Assembly (NCBI RefSeq): GCF_016722895.1
Contig: NZ_JAEQNA010000005.1
Location: 248,001-312,000 of the forward strand
Direction of reading: 5' to 3'
From: Ramlibacter aurantiacus
GTDB taxonomy: Bacteria; Pseudomonadota; Gammaproteobacteria; Burkholderiales; Burkholderiaceae_C
DNA: 64,000 nt
Positions 7,381 through 16,648 of this stretch are shown here, piece by piece; position 1 is the first letter of the stretch; every line of letters starts with the position of its first letter. The position numbers were made by a program, and so were the translations under genes. The notes beneath the pieces were generated by a model that was not told the DNA's origin, did not search any database, and saw only the letters and a list, made by a program, of their open reading frames with translations.

Positions 7381-10300
7381 ATGACGACGCCGAACGACCC
7401 CCGAACCTTCCGACGCATCCTCGTGCGAAACGTCGCGCTGCCCCTGGCGCTGGGTCTCGCCAGCGCCATCGTGTTCATCGCCCTGGTGCTGTACCTGGTG
7501 AACACGCTGGAGGCGGTCGAGACCACGGACGAGGCGATCAACCGCGCATACGCCGCCAAGATCCGCGACCTGGAGATGGAGGCCAGCCTGCGCGGCTACC
7601 TGATCGCCGGTGATCCGCGCTTCCTCGAACCCTTCGAGAACGCCGTTTCCTCAGGCAACGCGGAGCGCGAACAGCTGCGCCACCTGATGCTCCGTCGTCC
7701 CGAGCAACAGGACCGCCTGCGCCGCATCAACGATCTGCAGGAGCGCTGGTTACGCTTTGCGCAGCAGCAGATCGAGCTCAAGCGCTTCGATCGCAACTAC
7801 AGCCCTGGCGAGCGGCTGGAGGAAGGCCGGCAGTTGCGGCAGGCCGTGCGTTCGGAGTTCCGGCAGTTGATCGCGCAAGAGCAGCGCATCCGGCAGGAAC
7901 AGGTGGCGCTGGCCAATCGCAATGCGGTCATCGGGGTCATCCTGTTCGTGCTGCTCATGCTCAGCGTGGGCTTGGCCATGGCCTGGCGCGGCTGGCGCGA
8001 CCTGACCCAGCTCTCCACCCTGTACGACGCCGCCTTCGAGGAGCAGCGCCGGCAGGCCGAGATGCTGCAGGCGCAGGCCTGGCTGCGCGACGGCCAGTCG
8101 CAGCTGGGCGAGCGGCTGGCCGGCGAGCAGGCGCTCGGCGGCGTCGCCCATGGCGCGCTCGAGTTCCTGTCCCGCTACCTCGGCATGGCCGCCGGCGCCC
8201 TGTACGTCCCTGATTCGGGCGGCATGCTGCGGGCCGGCACGTGGGGCTGGTCCCCCGAGGCCGAGGGGGCCGGCTCGCACCTGCCCGCCGACCGCAGCCT
8301 GGTGGGGGAATGCGCCACCGAGCGGCGCGTCATCGCGCTCGATTCGGTGCCGCCGGATTACCTGCGGGTGAATTCGGGCCTGGGCCACTCCACGGCGCAG
8401 TCGGTCCTGCTCGCCCCCGTGCTGCACGAAGGACAACTGCACGGGGTGATCGAGCTGGGCCTGCTGCGTGCGCTGCAGCCGCGCGACGTCGAACTGGTGC
8501 AGGCGATCGGCAGCCACCTGGGCGCGTCGATCCAGGCCGCCCAGAACCGCCGCCGCCTGCAGGACATGCTGGCCGAGACGCAGCAGCTCAACGAAGAACT
8601 GCAGGTCCAGCAGGAGGAGCTTCGCACCAGCAACGAGGAGCTGGAGGAGCATGCCCAGGCACTGAAGGAATCGCAGGCCAGCCTGGAGAACCAGCAGGCC
8701 GAGCTGGAGCAGACCAACCTGCAGCTGTCCGAGCAGACCGAGAAGCTGGAACACCAGCGCGACGAGCTGCGCCGTGCGCAGTCGCAGCTTCAGGCGCGAG
8801 CCGAGGAGCTGCAGCGTGCCAGCCGCTACAAGTCGGAGTTCCTGGCCAACATGTCGCACGAGTTGCGCACGCCGCTGAACAGCGCGCTGATCCTGGCGCG
8901 GCTGCTGGCGGACAACCCGCAGGGCAACCTGAGCGAGGAGCAGGTCCGGTTCGCCGAATCGATCCACGATTCCGGCAACGACCTGCTGGCGCTGATCAAC
9001 GACGTGCTGGATATCGCCAAGGTGGAAGCGGGCAAGCTGGAGATCCGCCCCGAGGTCAGCGTCCTGCGCGGGCTGGTCGAAGGACTGCGCAACCAGTTCG
9101 AGCCGCTCACCGAACGCAAGGGCCTGCGCTTCGAGCTGAACATGGCGCCGGACGTCCCCGGCACCTTGTTCACCGATTCGCAGCGGCTGGAGCAGATCCT
9201 GAAGAACCTGCTGTCGAATGCCGTCAAATTCACCGACCAGGGCAGTGTCGAGCTGTCGGTGCGGCGCGAGGGCGAGCAGGTGCTCTTCGCCGTGCGCGAC
9301 AGCGGCATCGGCATCGATCCCTCGCAGCACGAGCTGATCTTCGAGGCCTTCCGCCAGGCCGACGGCACGGAGAGCCGACGCTTCGGTGGCACGGGCCTGG
9401 GCCTGTCGATCTCCCGCGACCTGGCGGGCTTGCTGGGCGGCACGCTGGGCGTGGACAGCGTGCCGGGCCAGGGCAGCACCTTCACCCTGTCGCTGCCGCT
9501 GCAGTACCAGGGCCCGGCCGAATCCCCGCCCCCCGCTTCCGCGGCACATCCGGCGGCGCCGACCACACCCCCCGCGGCCGCCCCGGCGTCGCCGGCCGTG
9601 CCTGCCTCGCCCGTGCCGCAGCCGGCCCCGGCCTTTCCAGACGATCGGGCCGATCCGCCCGGGACACGTCGCACGGTGCTGGTGATCGAAGACGACGAGG
9701 CCTTCGCCCGCATCCTGTTCGACCTGGCCCACGAGCTGGGTTACCGGTGCCTGGTGTCGCACCACGCGGAGGCCGGCATGCAGCTGGCCATGGAGCAGCA
9801 GCCGCAGGCGGTGCTGCTGGACCTGCGCCTGCCCGATGGCAGCGGGCTGTCGCTGCTGCAACGCCTGAAGGACGAGCCGCGCACGCGACACATCCCGGTG
9901 CACGTGGTGTCGGCCGAGGACCGGGCCGAGACCGCGCTGCAGATGGGCGCGATCGGCTACGCGGTCAAGCCCGCCACTCGCGCGCAGCTGCGCGACATCT
10001 TCGAGCGACTGGAGACGAAGCTGAGCCAGAAGGTCAAGCGCGTGCTGCTGGTCGAGGACGATCCGCGCCAACGCGAGAGCGTGTCCCACCTGATCGGCGA
10101 CGACGGCGTGGAGATCACGGCGGTGGCCGAAGGCAGCCAAGCGCTGCAGGCCCTGACCCACTCCGTGTTCGATTGCATGATCATCGACCTGAAGCTGCCC
10201 GACATGAGCGGACAGCAGCTCCTCGAGCGCATGGCATCCGGCGAAAGCCGCTCCTTCCCGCCGGTGATCGTCTACACCGGCCGCGATCTCGACCGCGAAG

Positions 10301-10845
10301 AAGAAGCGCAGCTGATGCGCTATTCGCGCTCCATCATCATCAAGGGCGCTCGCTCGCCCGAGCGGCTGCTCGACGAGGTGACGCTGTTCCTGCACCAGGT
10401 GGAGGCCGACCTGTCGAGCGAACGGCAGACGATGCTGCGTGCCGCGCGCAGCCGTGACCGCGCGTTCGAAGGCCGACGTATCCTCGTGGTGGACGACGAC
10501 GTGCGCAACATCTTCGCCCTGACCAGCGCGCTGGAGCACAAGGGCGCACGGGTGGAGGTGGCGCGCAACGGCGTGGAGGCCCTGCAGCAGCTGGGGCGCC
10601 CGGACACCGCGTTCGACCTCGTGCTGATGGACATCATGATGCCGGAGATGGATGGCTACACCGCGATGCGCGAGATCCGCCGGAATTCGCGCTGGCAAAA
10701 GCTGCCGATCATCGCGATCACGGCCAAGGCCATGCGCGACGACCAGGAAAAATGCCTGGCGGCCGGGGCGAGCGACTACCTGGCCAAGCCGATCGAACTC
10801 GAGCGTCTGTTCTCATTGATTCGCGTGTGGATGCGGAAGATATGA
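7381..10845 (+). CDS. Hybrid sensor histidine kinase: CHASE3-GAF-HisKA-HATPase-three receivers
   Basis: The ATG at 7381 gives 1154 residues. Membrane segments near residues 17-38 and 180-200 bracket a helical CHASE3-type periplasmic domain ([17 protein letters not shown]). A GAF domain follows (about 240-390), then a Gln/Glu-rich coiled coil of about 90 residues. The kinase core has His493 ([12 protein letters not shown]), an N-box ([12 protein letters not shown]) and GLGLSIS. After a Pro/Ala linker come three receivers with acceptor motifs [22 protein letters not shown] and [11 protein letters not shown]. The middle receiver reads IIIKGA where Lys-Pro is usual. It heads the cheR/cheB/kinase/kaiC-like cluster and is probably its membrane input. 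The signal is unknown. Confidence 0.93.
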   Translation: MTTPNDPRTFRRILVRNVALPLALGLASAIVFIALVLYLVNTLEAVETTDEAINRAYAAKIRDLEMEASLRGYLIAGDPRFLEPFENAVSSGNAEREQLRHLMLRRPEQQDRLRRINDLQERWLRFAQQQIELKRFDRNYSPGERLEEGRQLRQAVRSEFRQLIAQEQRIRQEQVALANRNAVIGVILFVLLMLSVGLAMAWRGWRDLTQLSTLYDAAFEEQRRQAEMLQAQAWLRDGQSQLGERLAGEQALGGVAHGALEFLSRYLGMAAGALYVPDSGGMLRAGTWGWSPEAEGAGSHLPADRSLVGECATERRVIALDSVPPDYLRVNSGLGHSTAQSVLLAPVLHEGQLHGVIELGLLRALQPRDVELVQAIGSHLGASIQAAQNRRRLQDMLAETQQLNEELQVQQEELRTSNEELEEHAQALKESQASLENQQAELEQTNLQLSEQTEKLEHQRDELRRAQSQLQARAEELQRASRYKSEFLANMSHELRTPLNSALILARLLADNPQGNLSEEQVRFAESIHDSGNDLLALINDVLDIAKVEAGKLEIRPEVSVLRGLVEGLRNQFEPLTERKGLRFELNMAPDVPGTLFTDSQRLEQILKNLLSNAVKFTDQGSVELSVRREGEQVLFAVRDSGIGIDPSQHELIFEAFRQADGTESRRFGGTGLGLSISRDLAGLLGGTLGVDSVPGQGSTFTLSLPLQYQGPAESPPPASAAHPAAPTTPPAAAPASPAVPASPVPQPAPAFPDDRADPPGTRRTVLVIEDDEAFARILFDLAHELGYRCLVSHHAEAGMQLAMEQQPQAVLLDLRLPDGSGLSLLQRLKDEPRTRHIPVHVVSAEDRAETALQMGAIGYAVKPATRAQLRDIFERLETKLSQKVKRVLLVEDDPRQRESVSHLIGDDGVEITAVAEGSQALQALTHSVFDCMIIDLKLPDMSGQQLLERMASGESRSFPPVIVYTGRDLDREEEAQLMRYSRSIIIKGARSPERLLDEVTLFLHQVEADLSSERQTMLRAARSRDRAFEGRRILVVDDDVRNIFALTSALEHKGARVEVARNGVEALQQLGRPDTAFDLVLMDIMMPEMDGYTAMREIRRNSRWQKLPIIAITAKAMRDDQEKCLAAGASDYLAKPIELERLFSLIRVWMRKI

Positions 10846-10848
10846 CCC

Positions 10849-10960
10849 CCCCGAAGCGGCCTTCGGCCGCCTCCCCCCAGGGGGCGCAACCAGCGGCCCG
10901 GCGAAGCCGGTTCCGCGGTAGCCGCTGGAGCGGGCAGCGCCTTGCGGCGGCTGCCCTGGC
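10849..10960. repeat. GC-rich multi-hairpin intergenic repeat
   Basis: The gap between the hybrid kinase and cheR is filled by nested inverted repeats. GCGGCC-TTC-GGCCGC lies near 10856-10870, CCCCC-A-GGGGG near 10874-10884, an outer stem CCAGCGGC (10890-10897) pairs with GCCGCTGG (10921-10928) around an inner CCGGC-GAA-GCCGG, and GGGCAGC (10932-10938) pairs with GCTGCCC (10950-10956). The wording resembles dispersed intergenic repeats I recall from Comamonadaceae genomes. Only one copy is in this window, so the repeat status is inferred. It could act as a transcription attenuator or mRNA stabiliser. Confidence 0.6.
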
Positions 10961-11013
10961 GGGTCACGCGCGCCGGCTGCCTGGTGTGGCTGCCGCTTGC
11001 ATCGGGGAGGGGC

Positions 11014-11841
11014 ATGACGCTGGTTGACATCGAGGTGCGGCTGCTGGTGGAGGCGATCTACCTGCGCTGGGGGCACGACTTTCGGGACTACTCGATCGCC
11101 TCGCTGCGGCGGCGGGTCGAGCACGCGCGCGAGCAGATGGGGGCACCGAGCATCACGGCGCTGCAGGAGCGGATGCTGCGCGATCCCGAGGCCTTCCAGC
11201 AGTTGCTGCAGCACCTCACCGTGCCGGTCAGCGAGATGTTTCGCGATCCGCCGTACTTCCTGGCGCTGCGCGAACAGGTGGCGCCGGTGTTGCGCACCTA
11301 TCCGTCGATCAAGGTCTGGGTGGCTGGCTGCAGCACCGGCGAAGAGGCCTATTCGCTGGCCATCCTGCTGCGCGAGGAAGGCCTGCTGCCGCGCACCATG
11401 CTGTACGCGACCGACATCAACACCGCCTCGCTGGAGCGCGCCCGCAAGGGCATCTACCGGCTCGATTCGCTGCAACTGTTCACCCACAACTACCAGCGCG
11501 CGGGCGGCAAGGAAAGCTTTTCCAACTACTACACCGCGCATTACGGCAACGCCGTGCTCGACCGCGAGCTGCGCGAGAGCATCACGTTCGCCGACCACAG
11601 CCTGGCCACTGACAGCGTGTTCGCCGAGACGCACCTGGTGTCCTGCCGCAATGTGCTGATCTATTTCAACCGCAAGCTGCAGGACCGCGCGCTCGGGCTG
11701 TTCCACGAGTCGCTCACGCACCGCGGCTTCCTGGGGCTGGGATCGAAGGAGACGCTCGAGTTCTCGGCCTGGGGCTCCAGGTTCGAGCCCGTCGCCCGGC
11801 GCGAACGCATCTATCGCAAGCTCAAGGAGGCCGGCTCATGA
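11014..11841 (+). CDS. CheR-type protein-glutamate O-methyltransferase
   Basis: The ATG at 11014 follows a GGGAGGGG ribosome-binding site and gives 275 residues. The N-terminal helical domain is followed by the SAM-binding domain with GCSTGEE (105-111), the motif VSEMFRDPPYF (72-82), YATDIN, and SCRNVLIYF near residue 220. CheR methylates glutamates of chemoreceptors or receptor-like partners. Here it sits in a kinase/CheB cluster with no chemoreceptor gene, which suggests an alternative, non-flagellar signalling role. Its stop overlaps the cheB-like start (ATGA), so the two are coupled. Confidence 0.92.
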   Translation: MTLVDIEVRLLVEAIYLRWGHDFRDYSIASLRRRVEHAREQMGAPSITALQERMLRDPEAFQQLLQHLTVPVSEMFRDPPYFLALREQVAPVLRTYPSIKVWVAGCSTGEEAYSLAILLREEGLLPRTMLYATDINTASLERARKGIYRLDSLQLFTHNYQRAGGKESFSNYYTAHYGNAVLDRELRESITFADHSLATDSVFAETHLVSCRNVLIYFNRKLQDRALGLFHESLTHRGFLGLGSKETLEFSAWGSRFEPVARRERIYRKLKEAGS

Positions 11842-12431
11842 ACGCCACGCCATCCACGCCGCCCGGCGGGCTGCAGGCGCTGGCCATCGGCGCGTCGGCC
11901 GGGGGCATCGATGCCCTCATGGTCATCCTGGCCTCCCTGCCAGCCGAGACCCGCGTGCCCATCGTGGTGGTGCTGCACCTGCCGGCCGGCCACGACAGCC
12001 AACTGGCCGAGATCTTCGGGGCCCGGCTCCCCCTGCAATCCTGCGAGGCCCAGCCGGGCGAGCCGCTCCTACCGGGCCACCTGTACTTCGCGCCGGCGGA
12101 TTACCACCTGCTGATCGAGCCCGACGGAACGTTCTCGCTCAGTTGCGAGCCGCCGGTCCACTTTTCGCGGCCCTCCATCGACCTGCTGTTCGAGTCGGGC
12201 GCCGAGGCCTTCGGTGAACGCTTCGCCGCCCTGGTGCTGACAGGCGCCAACGAAGACGGCGCGCGCGGCCTGGCCCGGGTGCGCGAGTGCGGCGGCCTGG
12301 CCCTGGTGCAAGATCCGGCCGAGGCGGCGCACGCCGCCATGCCTCGCGCGGCGCTCGTTCGGGCCGGCGCCGACCAGGTGCTCACGCTGGCCGAACTGCA
12401 CGACCTCCTGCCCAAGCTGATCTGCCCATGA
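11838..12431 (+). CDS. CheB-type methylesterase, catalytic domain only
   Basis: This 197-residue protein corresponds to the CheB effector domain without the usual N-terminal receiver. The triad is visible: Ser20 (GASAGG), His47 (VVVLHLPAGH) and Asp140 (LTGANEDGARG). PREDICTED family chemistry is hydrolysis of glutamyl methyl esters or glutamine deamidation on receptors, opposing the CheR encoded immediately upstream. Without its own receiver, activity must be gated otherwise, perhaps by the separate receiver proteins of this cluster; that is inference. It overlaps cheR and the following kinase gene by four bases on each side. Confidence 0.92.
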   Translation: MNATPSTPPGGLQALAIGASAGGIDALMVILASLPAETRVPIVVVLHLPAGHDSQLAEIFGARLPLQSCEAQPGEPLLPGHLYFAPADYHLLIEPDGTFSLSCEPPVHFSRPSIDLLFESGAEAFGERFAALVLTGANEDGARGLARVRECGGLALVQDPAEAAHAAMPRAALVRAGADQVLTLAELHDLLPKLICP

Positions 12432-13570
12432 GTCCTCCTCCGCCACCCGTGAAGATCCTCCTGGTCGACGACCTGGAGGGCAACCTCATCGCCCTGCGGG
12501 CGCTGCTGCGCGCCGACGGCCGCGAGGTGTTCTGCGCACGCTCGGGCGAGGAAGCCCTGTCGCTCATGCTCGAGCACGAGTTCGCCCTGGCCATGCTGGA
12601 CGTCCAGATGCCGGTCATGAACGGCTTCGAGCTGGCCGAGCTGATGCGCGGCACCGAGCGCACGCGCCACATCCCCATCGTGTTCGTGACCGCGGCCGGC
12701 CGTGAGCTGAACCACTCCTTCCGCGGCTACGAGAGCGGCGCCGTTGATTTCCTCTACAAACCCCTGGACGCGCACATGGTGCGCAGCAAGGTCGCGGTCT
12801 TCGTGGACCTGTTCCGGCAGCGCCAGGCCCTGCAGCACGCGCATGAGGAACTGCAGCGCGCGGTGCGCATGCGCGACGACTTCATGTCCATGGTGTCGCA
12901 CGAGATGCGCAACCCGCTCAACACGCTGTACCTGCAGGTGCAGCTGCGCAAGCGGATGATCGACGGCGGCAAGCCGCCCGAGCTGGGCACGCTGCGCACG
13001 ATGACCGAGAGCGACGAGCGGCAGATCCGCAGCATGATCCGCCTGCTCGACGACATCCTGGATGCCTCGCGCATCCGCACCGGCCGCCTTGCCATCGCGC
13101 CCGCGCGCATGGATCTGGCCGCCCTGGTGCGCCGCATCGTCGATGCGATGGCCGAGCAGGCCCGCACCACCGGCACGGTGCTGGGGCTGGACGCCCCGCC
13201 GCAGCTGTGGATGTACGGGGACGAAGTGCGTCTGGAGCAGGTGGTCACCAACCTGCTGACCAACGCGCTGCGCTATGGCGGCGGCAAGCCCGTGCAGGTG
13301 AGCGTGCGCGAGCAGGCCGGCCAGGGCGTGGTGTCGGTGTGCGACAACGGCCCGGGCATCGCCCCGGCCGACCAGGAGCGCGTCTTCGGCCAGTTCGAAC
13401 GATCGGCCTCGGCCGGGGCGGTGCAGGGCCTGGGTCTTGGCCTGTTCATTTGCCAGCAGCTGGTACAGGCGCATGGCGGCCGCATCTCGCTGCACAGCGA
13501 ACCGGGCCAGGGCGCCGAATTCACGGTCCGGCTGCCCCTGGGCAGCGCTGGTGCAGCTGGTGCACACTGA
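12428..13570 (+). CDS. Receiver-histidine kinase hybrid (REC-HisKA-HATPase), soluble
   Basis: The ATG at 12428 overlaps the cheB-like stop and gives 380 residues. The receiver comes first (VDDLEGN at 13-19, acceptor Asp58 in MLDVQMPVMNG, Lys111 in LYKPLD). HisKA follows with His158 (MVSHEMRNPLN), then an ATPase domain with LLTNALRYGG, VCDNGPGIA and LGLGLFI. There are no membrane segments. A receiver placed before the kinase core suggests the kinase is regulated by phosphorylation, for example from the upstream hybrid kinase. This layout is common in CheB/CheR-linked sensory clusters. Confidence 0.92.
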   Translation: MSPPPPPVKILLVDDLEGNLIALRALLRADGREVFCARSGEEALSLMLEHEFALAMLDVQMPVMNGFELAELMRGTERTRHIPIVFVTAAGRELNHSFRGYESGAVDFLYKPLDAHMVRSKVAVFVDLFRQRQALQHAHEELQRAVRMRDDFMSMVSHEMRNPLNTLYLQVQLRKRMIDGGKPPELGTLRTMTESDERQIRSMIRLLDDILDASRIRTGRLAIAPARMDLAALVRRIVDAMAEQARTTGTVLGLDAPPQLWMYGDEVRLEQVVTNLLTNALRYGGGKPVQVSVREQAGQGVVSVCDNGPGIAPADQERVFGQFERSASAGAVQGLGLGLFICQQLVQAHGGRISLHSEPGQGAEFTVRLPLGSAGAAGAH

Positions 13571-13587
13571 CGGCTTTGCCCCCCCTG

Positions 13588-14373
13588 ATGCCGCACGACG
13601 CACCCCCTTGTCCTGAAGCCGAGCCGTGCGCCCGGCTGCGGGAGGCTCGTGAGGCGCTGCGTGCGCGCGACGACTTCCTCTCCACGGCCGCGCACGAGCT
13701 GCGCTCGCCGCTGAACGCCCTGGGCCTGCAGCTGACCTTGCTGGAGCGCCTCGCGGTGGCGGGCGATCCGCGCCTGCTCGACGAGATCGAACGCGCCCGC
13801 CGCAACGTGAGCCGCTACGTCCGCCGGGCCACCATGCTGCTCGACGTGAGCCGCATCAACAGCGGACAGGTGCAAGTGCATCGCCTGCCGCTGAAAGTGG
13901 GTGACGTGGTGAATGCGGTGATGGACACGCACGCCGACGAAGCCCGGTTCCACCACGTCCGGCTCAGCTCCCGCGTCGACGACGATGCCGACCTGGTGGG
14001 CTGCTGGGATCCGCAGATGGTCGAGCAGATGGTCTCCAACCTGGTGTCCAACGCCCTGCGCTACGGCGCGGGTTCACCGGTCGTGGTGAGCGCCGGCTTG
14101 CAGGCGCCGGACCGGGCGTTCTTTCGCGTGACCGACGGCGGCCCGGGCATTCCCGAAGCCGAGCGAGCCCGCATGTTCCAGCGATTCGAGCGGGCTGTCT
14201 CCCAGAGCGGCCATCGCAGCGGCTTCGGCCTGGGCTTGTGGATCGTCGCCCAGCTGGCCGCGGCCCACCACGGGAGCGTGATGGTGGACGAGGCGCCCGG
14301 CGGCGGCTGCGCCACCACCATCGTGCTGCCGCTCCAGCCCCCGGAGCACCCTTCCACAGGAGAATCCAAGTGA
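13588..14373 (+). CDS. Soluble sensor histidine kinase (HisKA-HATPase only)
   Basis: The ATG at 13588 (MPHDAPPCPEAEP) gives 261 residues; the longer upstream frame lies out of phase within the preceding kinase gene. His36 in TAAHELRSPLN is the phospho-acceptor. The ATPase domain shows LVSNALRYGAG, VTDGGPGIP and GFGLGLWIV. It has no sensor, membrane or receiver domain, and about 25 residues precede the HisKA domain. It resembles the kinase half of the gene upstream, so the two may be old duplicates. The kaiC-like gene starts within its stop codon (GTGA), so both are translated as a unit. Its partner may be the receiver at 15834. Confidence 0.9.
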   Translation: MPHDAPPCPEAEPCARLREAREALRARDDFLSTAAHELRSPLNALGLQLTLLERLAVAGDPRLLDEIERARRNVSRYVRRATMLLDVSRINSGQVQVHRLPLKVGDVVNAVMDTHADEARFHHVRLSSRVDDDADLVGCWDPQMVEQMVSNLVSNALRYGAGSPVVVSAGLQAPDRAFFRVTDGGPGIPEAERARMFQRFERAVSQSGHRSGFGLGLWIVAQLAAAHHGSVMVDEAPGGGCATTIVLPLQPPEHPSTGESK

Positions 14374-15815
14374 ACAGCTCGTCCGCGCCCGACCAGCGCA
14401 TGGCGCTCCTGGAGCGCGTTTCCACCGGCCTCGCAGGCCTCGACGAAGTGACGGGCGGCGGCTTCCTGAAGGCTGGCGTCTACATCTTCCAGGGGGCGCC
14501 GGGCGCCGGCAAGACCATCCTGGCCAACCACATCGCCTACCGGCACGCCGCGGCCGGCGGGCATGTGGTGTACGTCACCCTCCTGGCCGAATCCCACGCG
14601 CGGCTGCTGCAGCACATGGAGTCGTTCGCGTTCTTCGACGCCGAGGCCGTGCCCGAGGGGGTGTACTACGTCAGCGCCTTCAATGCGCTGCGCAACGAGG
14701 GACTCCCCGGCGTGCTGAAGCTCCTGCATTCGGAGATGCGCATGCACCGGGCCAGCATGCTGGTGCTGGACGGCCTGGTGATGGCCGCCAGCGCGGCCGA
14801 CTGCGACGAGGCGCTGAAGCTGTTCGTGAGCGAGATCCAGGCGCACTCCTCGCTCAGCGGCTACACCACGTTGATGCTGACCAGCGACGACGCCGACCAC
14901 CCCGTGTCGCCCGAGCAGACCATGGTCGACGGCATCCTGCTGCTGCGCGAGCGCGCGCACGGGCCCCGCCGCGAGCGCAACCTCGAAGTGGTGAAGTTCC
15001 GCGGCAGCCGCACCTTGCGCGGCAACCACATCTTCCAGATCACGCCCGAAGGCATCGTGGTGTACCCCCGGCTGGAGGCGGCGCGCCGGCAGTCGCCCGG
15101 CGCAGTGATGTCCACACACGGGGTGTCCACCGGCGTCGCCGGCATCGATGCGATGCTGGACATCGGCGGCTATGCGCGCAACAGCGTGGTGGTGCTGGCC
15201 GGCCCCTCGGGCAGCGGCAAGACCACGCTGGCCCTGCATTTCATGGCGTGCTCCCGGCCCGCTGAAAAAGGCGTCTGGTTCAGCTTCTACGAGTCGCCCG
15301 AACTGCTGCGGGGGATCGGGCAGCGGCTGGGCGTCGATCCCGCAGGGGTGCTGTCCTCGAAAGACGTTCGCATCGTCTGGCAGTCCCTGGGGGAAAACCA
15401 CCTGGACGAGCTGGCCGCTCGGCTGCTGCGCGCCGTGGCCGACAAGGACGCCCGCCGGGTCGTCATCGACGGCATGGGAGCCTTCCTGAGCATGCCGGGG
15501 TTCGCCGAGCGCGGCCCCGGCTTCCTGGCCGCGCTCGCCAACGAATTGCGCCTGCTGGGGGCCACCACCGTCATCACCATGGAGGAGCAGCCGGGCGTGC
15601 AGTTCGCACCGCCTCCCGTGCAGATCACCACCTTGTCCGCTGTTGCCGACACGATGATCCGCATGCGGCTGGTCGAACAATCGACCCTGCGGCGCTTCTT
15701 CTGGCTGGGCAAGTCACGCATGATCCGCGCCGACCTGCGCGTGCGCGAACTGGTGCTGGGCAAGAACGGGCTGGCCGTATCCGACGAGGCGGTGGAACTG
15801 CCACGCGGCAGCTGA
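14370..15815 (+). CDS. KaiC-like tandem RecA ATPase
   Basis: The start is GTG at 14370, supported by CAGGAGA at 14358-14364 and by overlap with the upstream stop; 481 residues. There are two KaiC-type ATPase repeats. Walker A is GAPGAGKT at 42-49 and GPSGSGKT at 278-285, with Walker B near MLVLDGL (130-136) and VVIDGMG (364-370). The paired catalytic glutamates of KaiC appear reduced to one per domain (LAES, FYES). Around the KaiC autophosphorylation pair the sequence reads TLSAVADT, so by-eye alignment keeps the Ser (423) but has Ala for Thr. No kaiA or kaiB is present. Non-cyanobacterial KaiC homologues in kinase clusters are thought to act in stress or light signalling. Confidence 0.9.
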   Translation: MNSSSAPDQRMALLERVSTGLAGLDEVTGGGFLKAGVYIFQGAPGAGKTILANHIAYRHAAAGGHVVYVTLLAESHARLLQHMESFAFFDAEAVPEGVYYVSAFNALRNEGLPGVLKLLHSEMRMHRASMLVLDGLVMAASAADCDEALKLFVSEIQAHSSLSGYTTLMLTSDDADHPVSPEQTMVDGILLLRERAHGPRRERNLEVVKFRGSRTLRGNHIFQITPEGIVVYPRLEAARRQSPGAVMSTHGVSTGVAGIDAMLDIGGYARNSVVVLAGPSGSGKTTLALHFMACSRPAEKGVWFSFYESPELLRGIGQRLGVDPAGVLSSKDVRIVWQSLGENHLDELAARLLRAVADKDARRVVIDGMGAFLSMPGFAERGPGFLAALANELRLLGATTVITMEEQPGVQFAPPPVQITTLSAVADTMIRMRLVEQSTLRRFFWLGKSRMIRADLRVRELVLGKNGLAVSDEAVELPRGS

Positions 15816-15833
15816 GACCGGGTGGAGGTACCC

Positions 15834-16214
15834 GTGAATCCGGTCCGAGTTCTCCTGGTGGATGACGAGCTCTCCAGCGCCGAGGTGCTGGGGCTGATCC
15901 TGAGCCGCGAAGGCTATGAGGTGACGATGGCCGCCGACGGCCAGCAGGCGCTCTTGCGCCTGCGCGACACGCGGCCGGACCTGGTCATCACCGACTTCAT
16001 GATGCCGGTGTTGAACGGCGCCGAACTGGTGAACGCCCTGCGCAAGCTGCCCGAACACGCCCACACCCCCGTCTTGCTGATGAGCGGCGCCCCCGAGGCC
16101 GCCCTGCGCGCCTACCAGGTCGACTACCAGGCCTTCATGCGCAAGCCGTTCGAGCTGGACGCGTTCCTGGCGACGGTGGCCCGGCTGGCCGCGCAAGCGC
16201 GGCCAGCTTCCTAG
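15834..16214 (+). CDS. Single-domain response regulator
   Basis: This is a stand-alone receiver of 126 residues. The GTG at 15834 is preferred because GGAGG at 15825-15829 lies five bases upstream of it; a GTG at 15822 would add four residues. The acidic pocket is VDDE (9-12), the acceptor is Asp54 (VITDFMMPVLNG), and Lys-Pro appears in FMRKPFELDAF. There is no output domain, so it must act through protein contacts like CheY. It ends the cluster, 18 bases after the kaiC-like gene, and is the natural phospho-acceptor for one of the three kinases. Confidence 0.9.
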   Translation: MNPVRVLLVDDELSSAEVLGLILSREGYEVTMAADGQQALLRLRDTRPDLVITDFMMPVLNGAELVNALRKLPEHAHTPVLLMSGAPEAALRAYQVDYQAFMRKPFELDAFLATVARLAAQARPAS

Positions 16215-16276
16215 GGGTCAGGGGCTGGCGGCCGGGGGACACGCGCGCCGGAAGCACTCCCCGGACCCTGGATCCC

Positions 16277-16648
16277 TCAGGCCCACTGGCCGGTTTCGAC
16301 GCGGATCGCCACCTCGCAGTCGTCGAAGATTTCGAGCTTGGCGATCTGCACGCGCACGCCGATGACACCGGGCAGCTGCATCAGGCGATGGGCCAGCTTG
16401 CCGATGAGGCTCTCGAGCAGGTTCACGTGCTCGGCGGTGCACTCGTCGATGATGATGGTGCGCACCTTGCGGTAGTCGAGCACGTGCAGGATGTCGTCGT
16501 CGTGCGGCAGCAGGGGCTGGGTGCCCAGGTTCAGCTCGGCATCGACTCGGATCGGCTGGGGCGCGTTCCGTTCGTGCGCCAGGATGCCCAGGTTCGCGTC
16601 GAAACGCAGCCCGGTGAGGGTGAGGATCTGGGTGCCGGCCTTGGTCAT
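16277..16648 (-). CDS. folB: Dihydroneopterin aldolase
   Basis: FolB splits 7,8-dihydroneopterin to 6-hydroxymethyl-dihydropterin and glycolaldehyde in folate synthesis. The 123-residue protein matches the family size. It shows the conserved core DYRKVRTIIIDE followed by HVNLLESLIGKLAHRL, where the Glu of LLESL binds the pterin, and the terminal VQIAKLEIFDDCEVAIRVE strand pattern. It starts immediately after the stop codon of the SDR gene, so the two form an operon of pterin enzymes. Confidence 0.93.
   Translation of the reverse strand: MTKAGTQILTLTGLRFDANLGILAHERNAPQPIRVDAELNLGTQPLLPHDDDILHVLDYRKVRTIIIDECTAEHVNLLESLIGKLAHRLMQLPGVIGVRVQIAKLEIFDDCEVAIRVETGQWA

Noticed and set aside
7750-10698. 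982-codon open frame on the minus strand opposite the hybrid kinase
   Set aside because: It is low-complexity (His/Gln/Arg/Leu-rich), matches no domain, and mirrors the kinase gene, whose domains are unambiguous. Long antisense frames are expected at this GC content.
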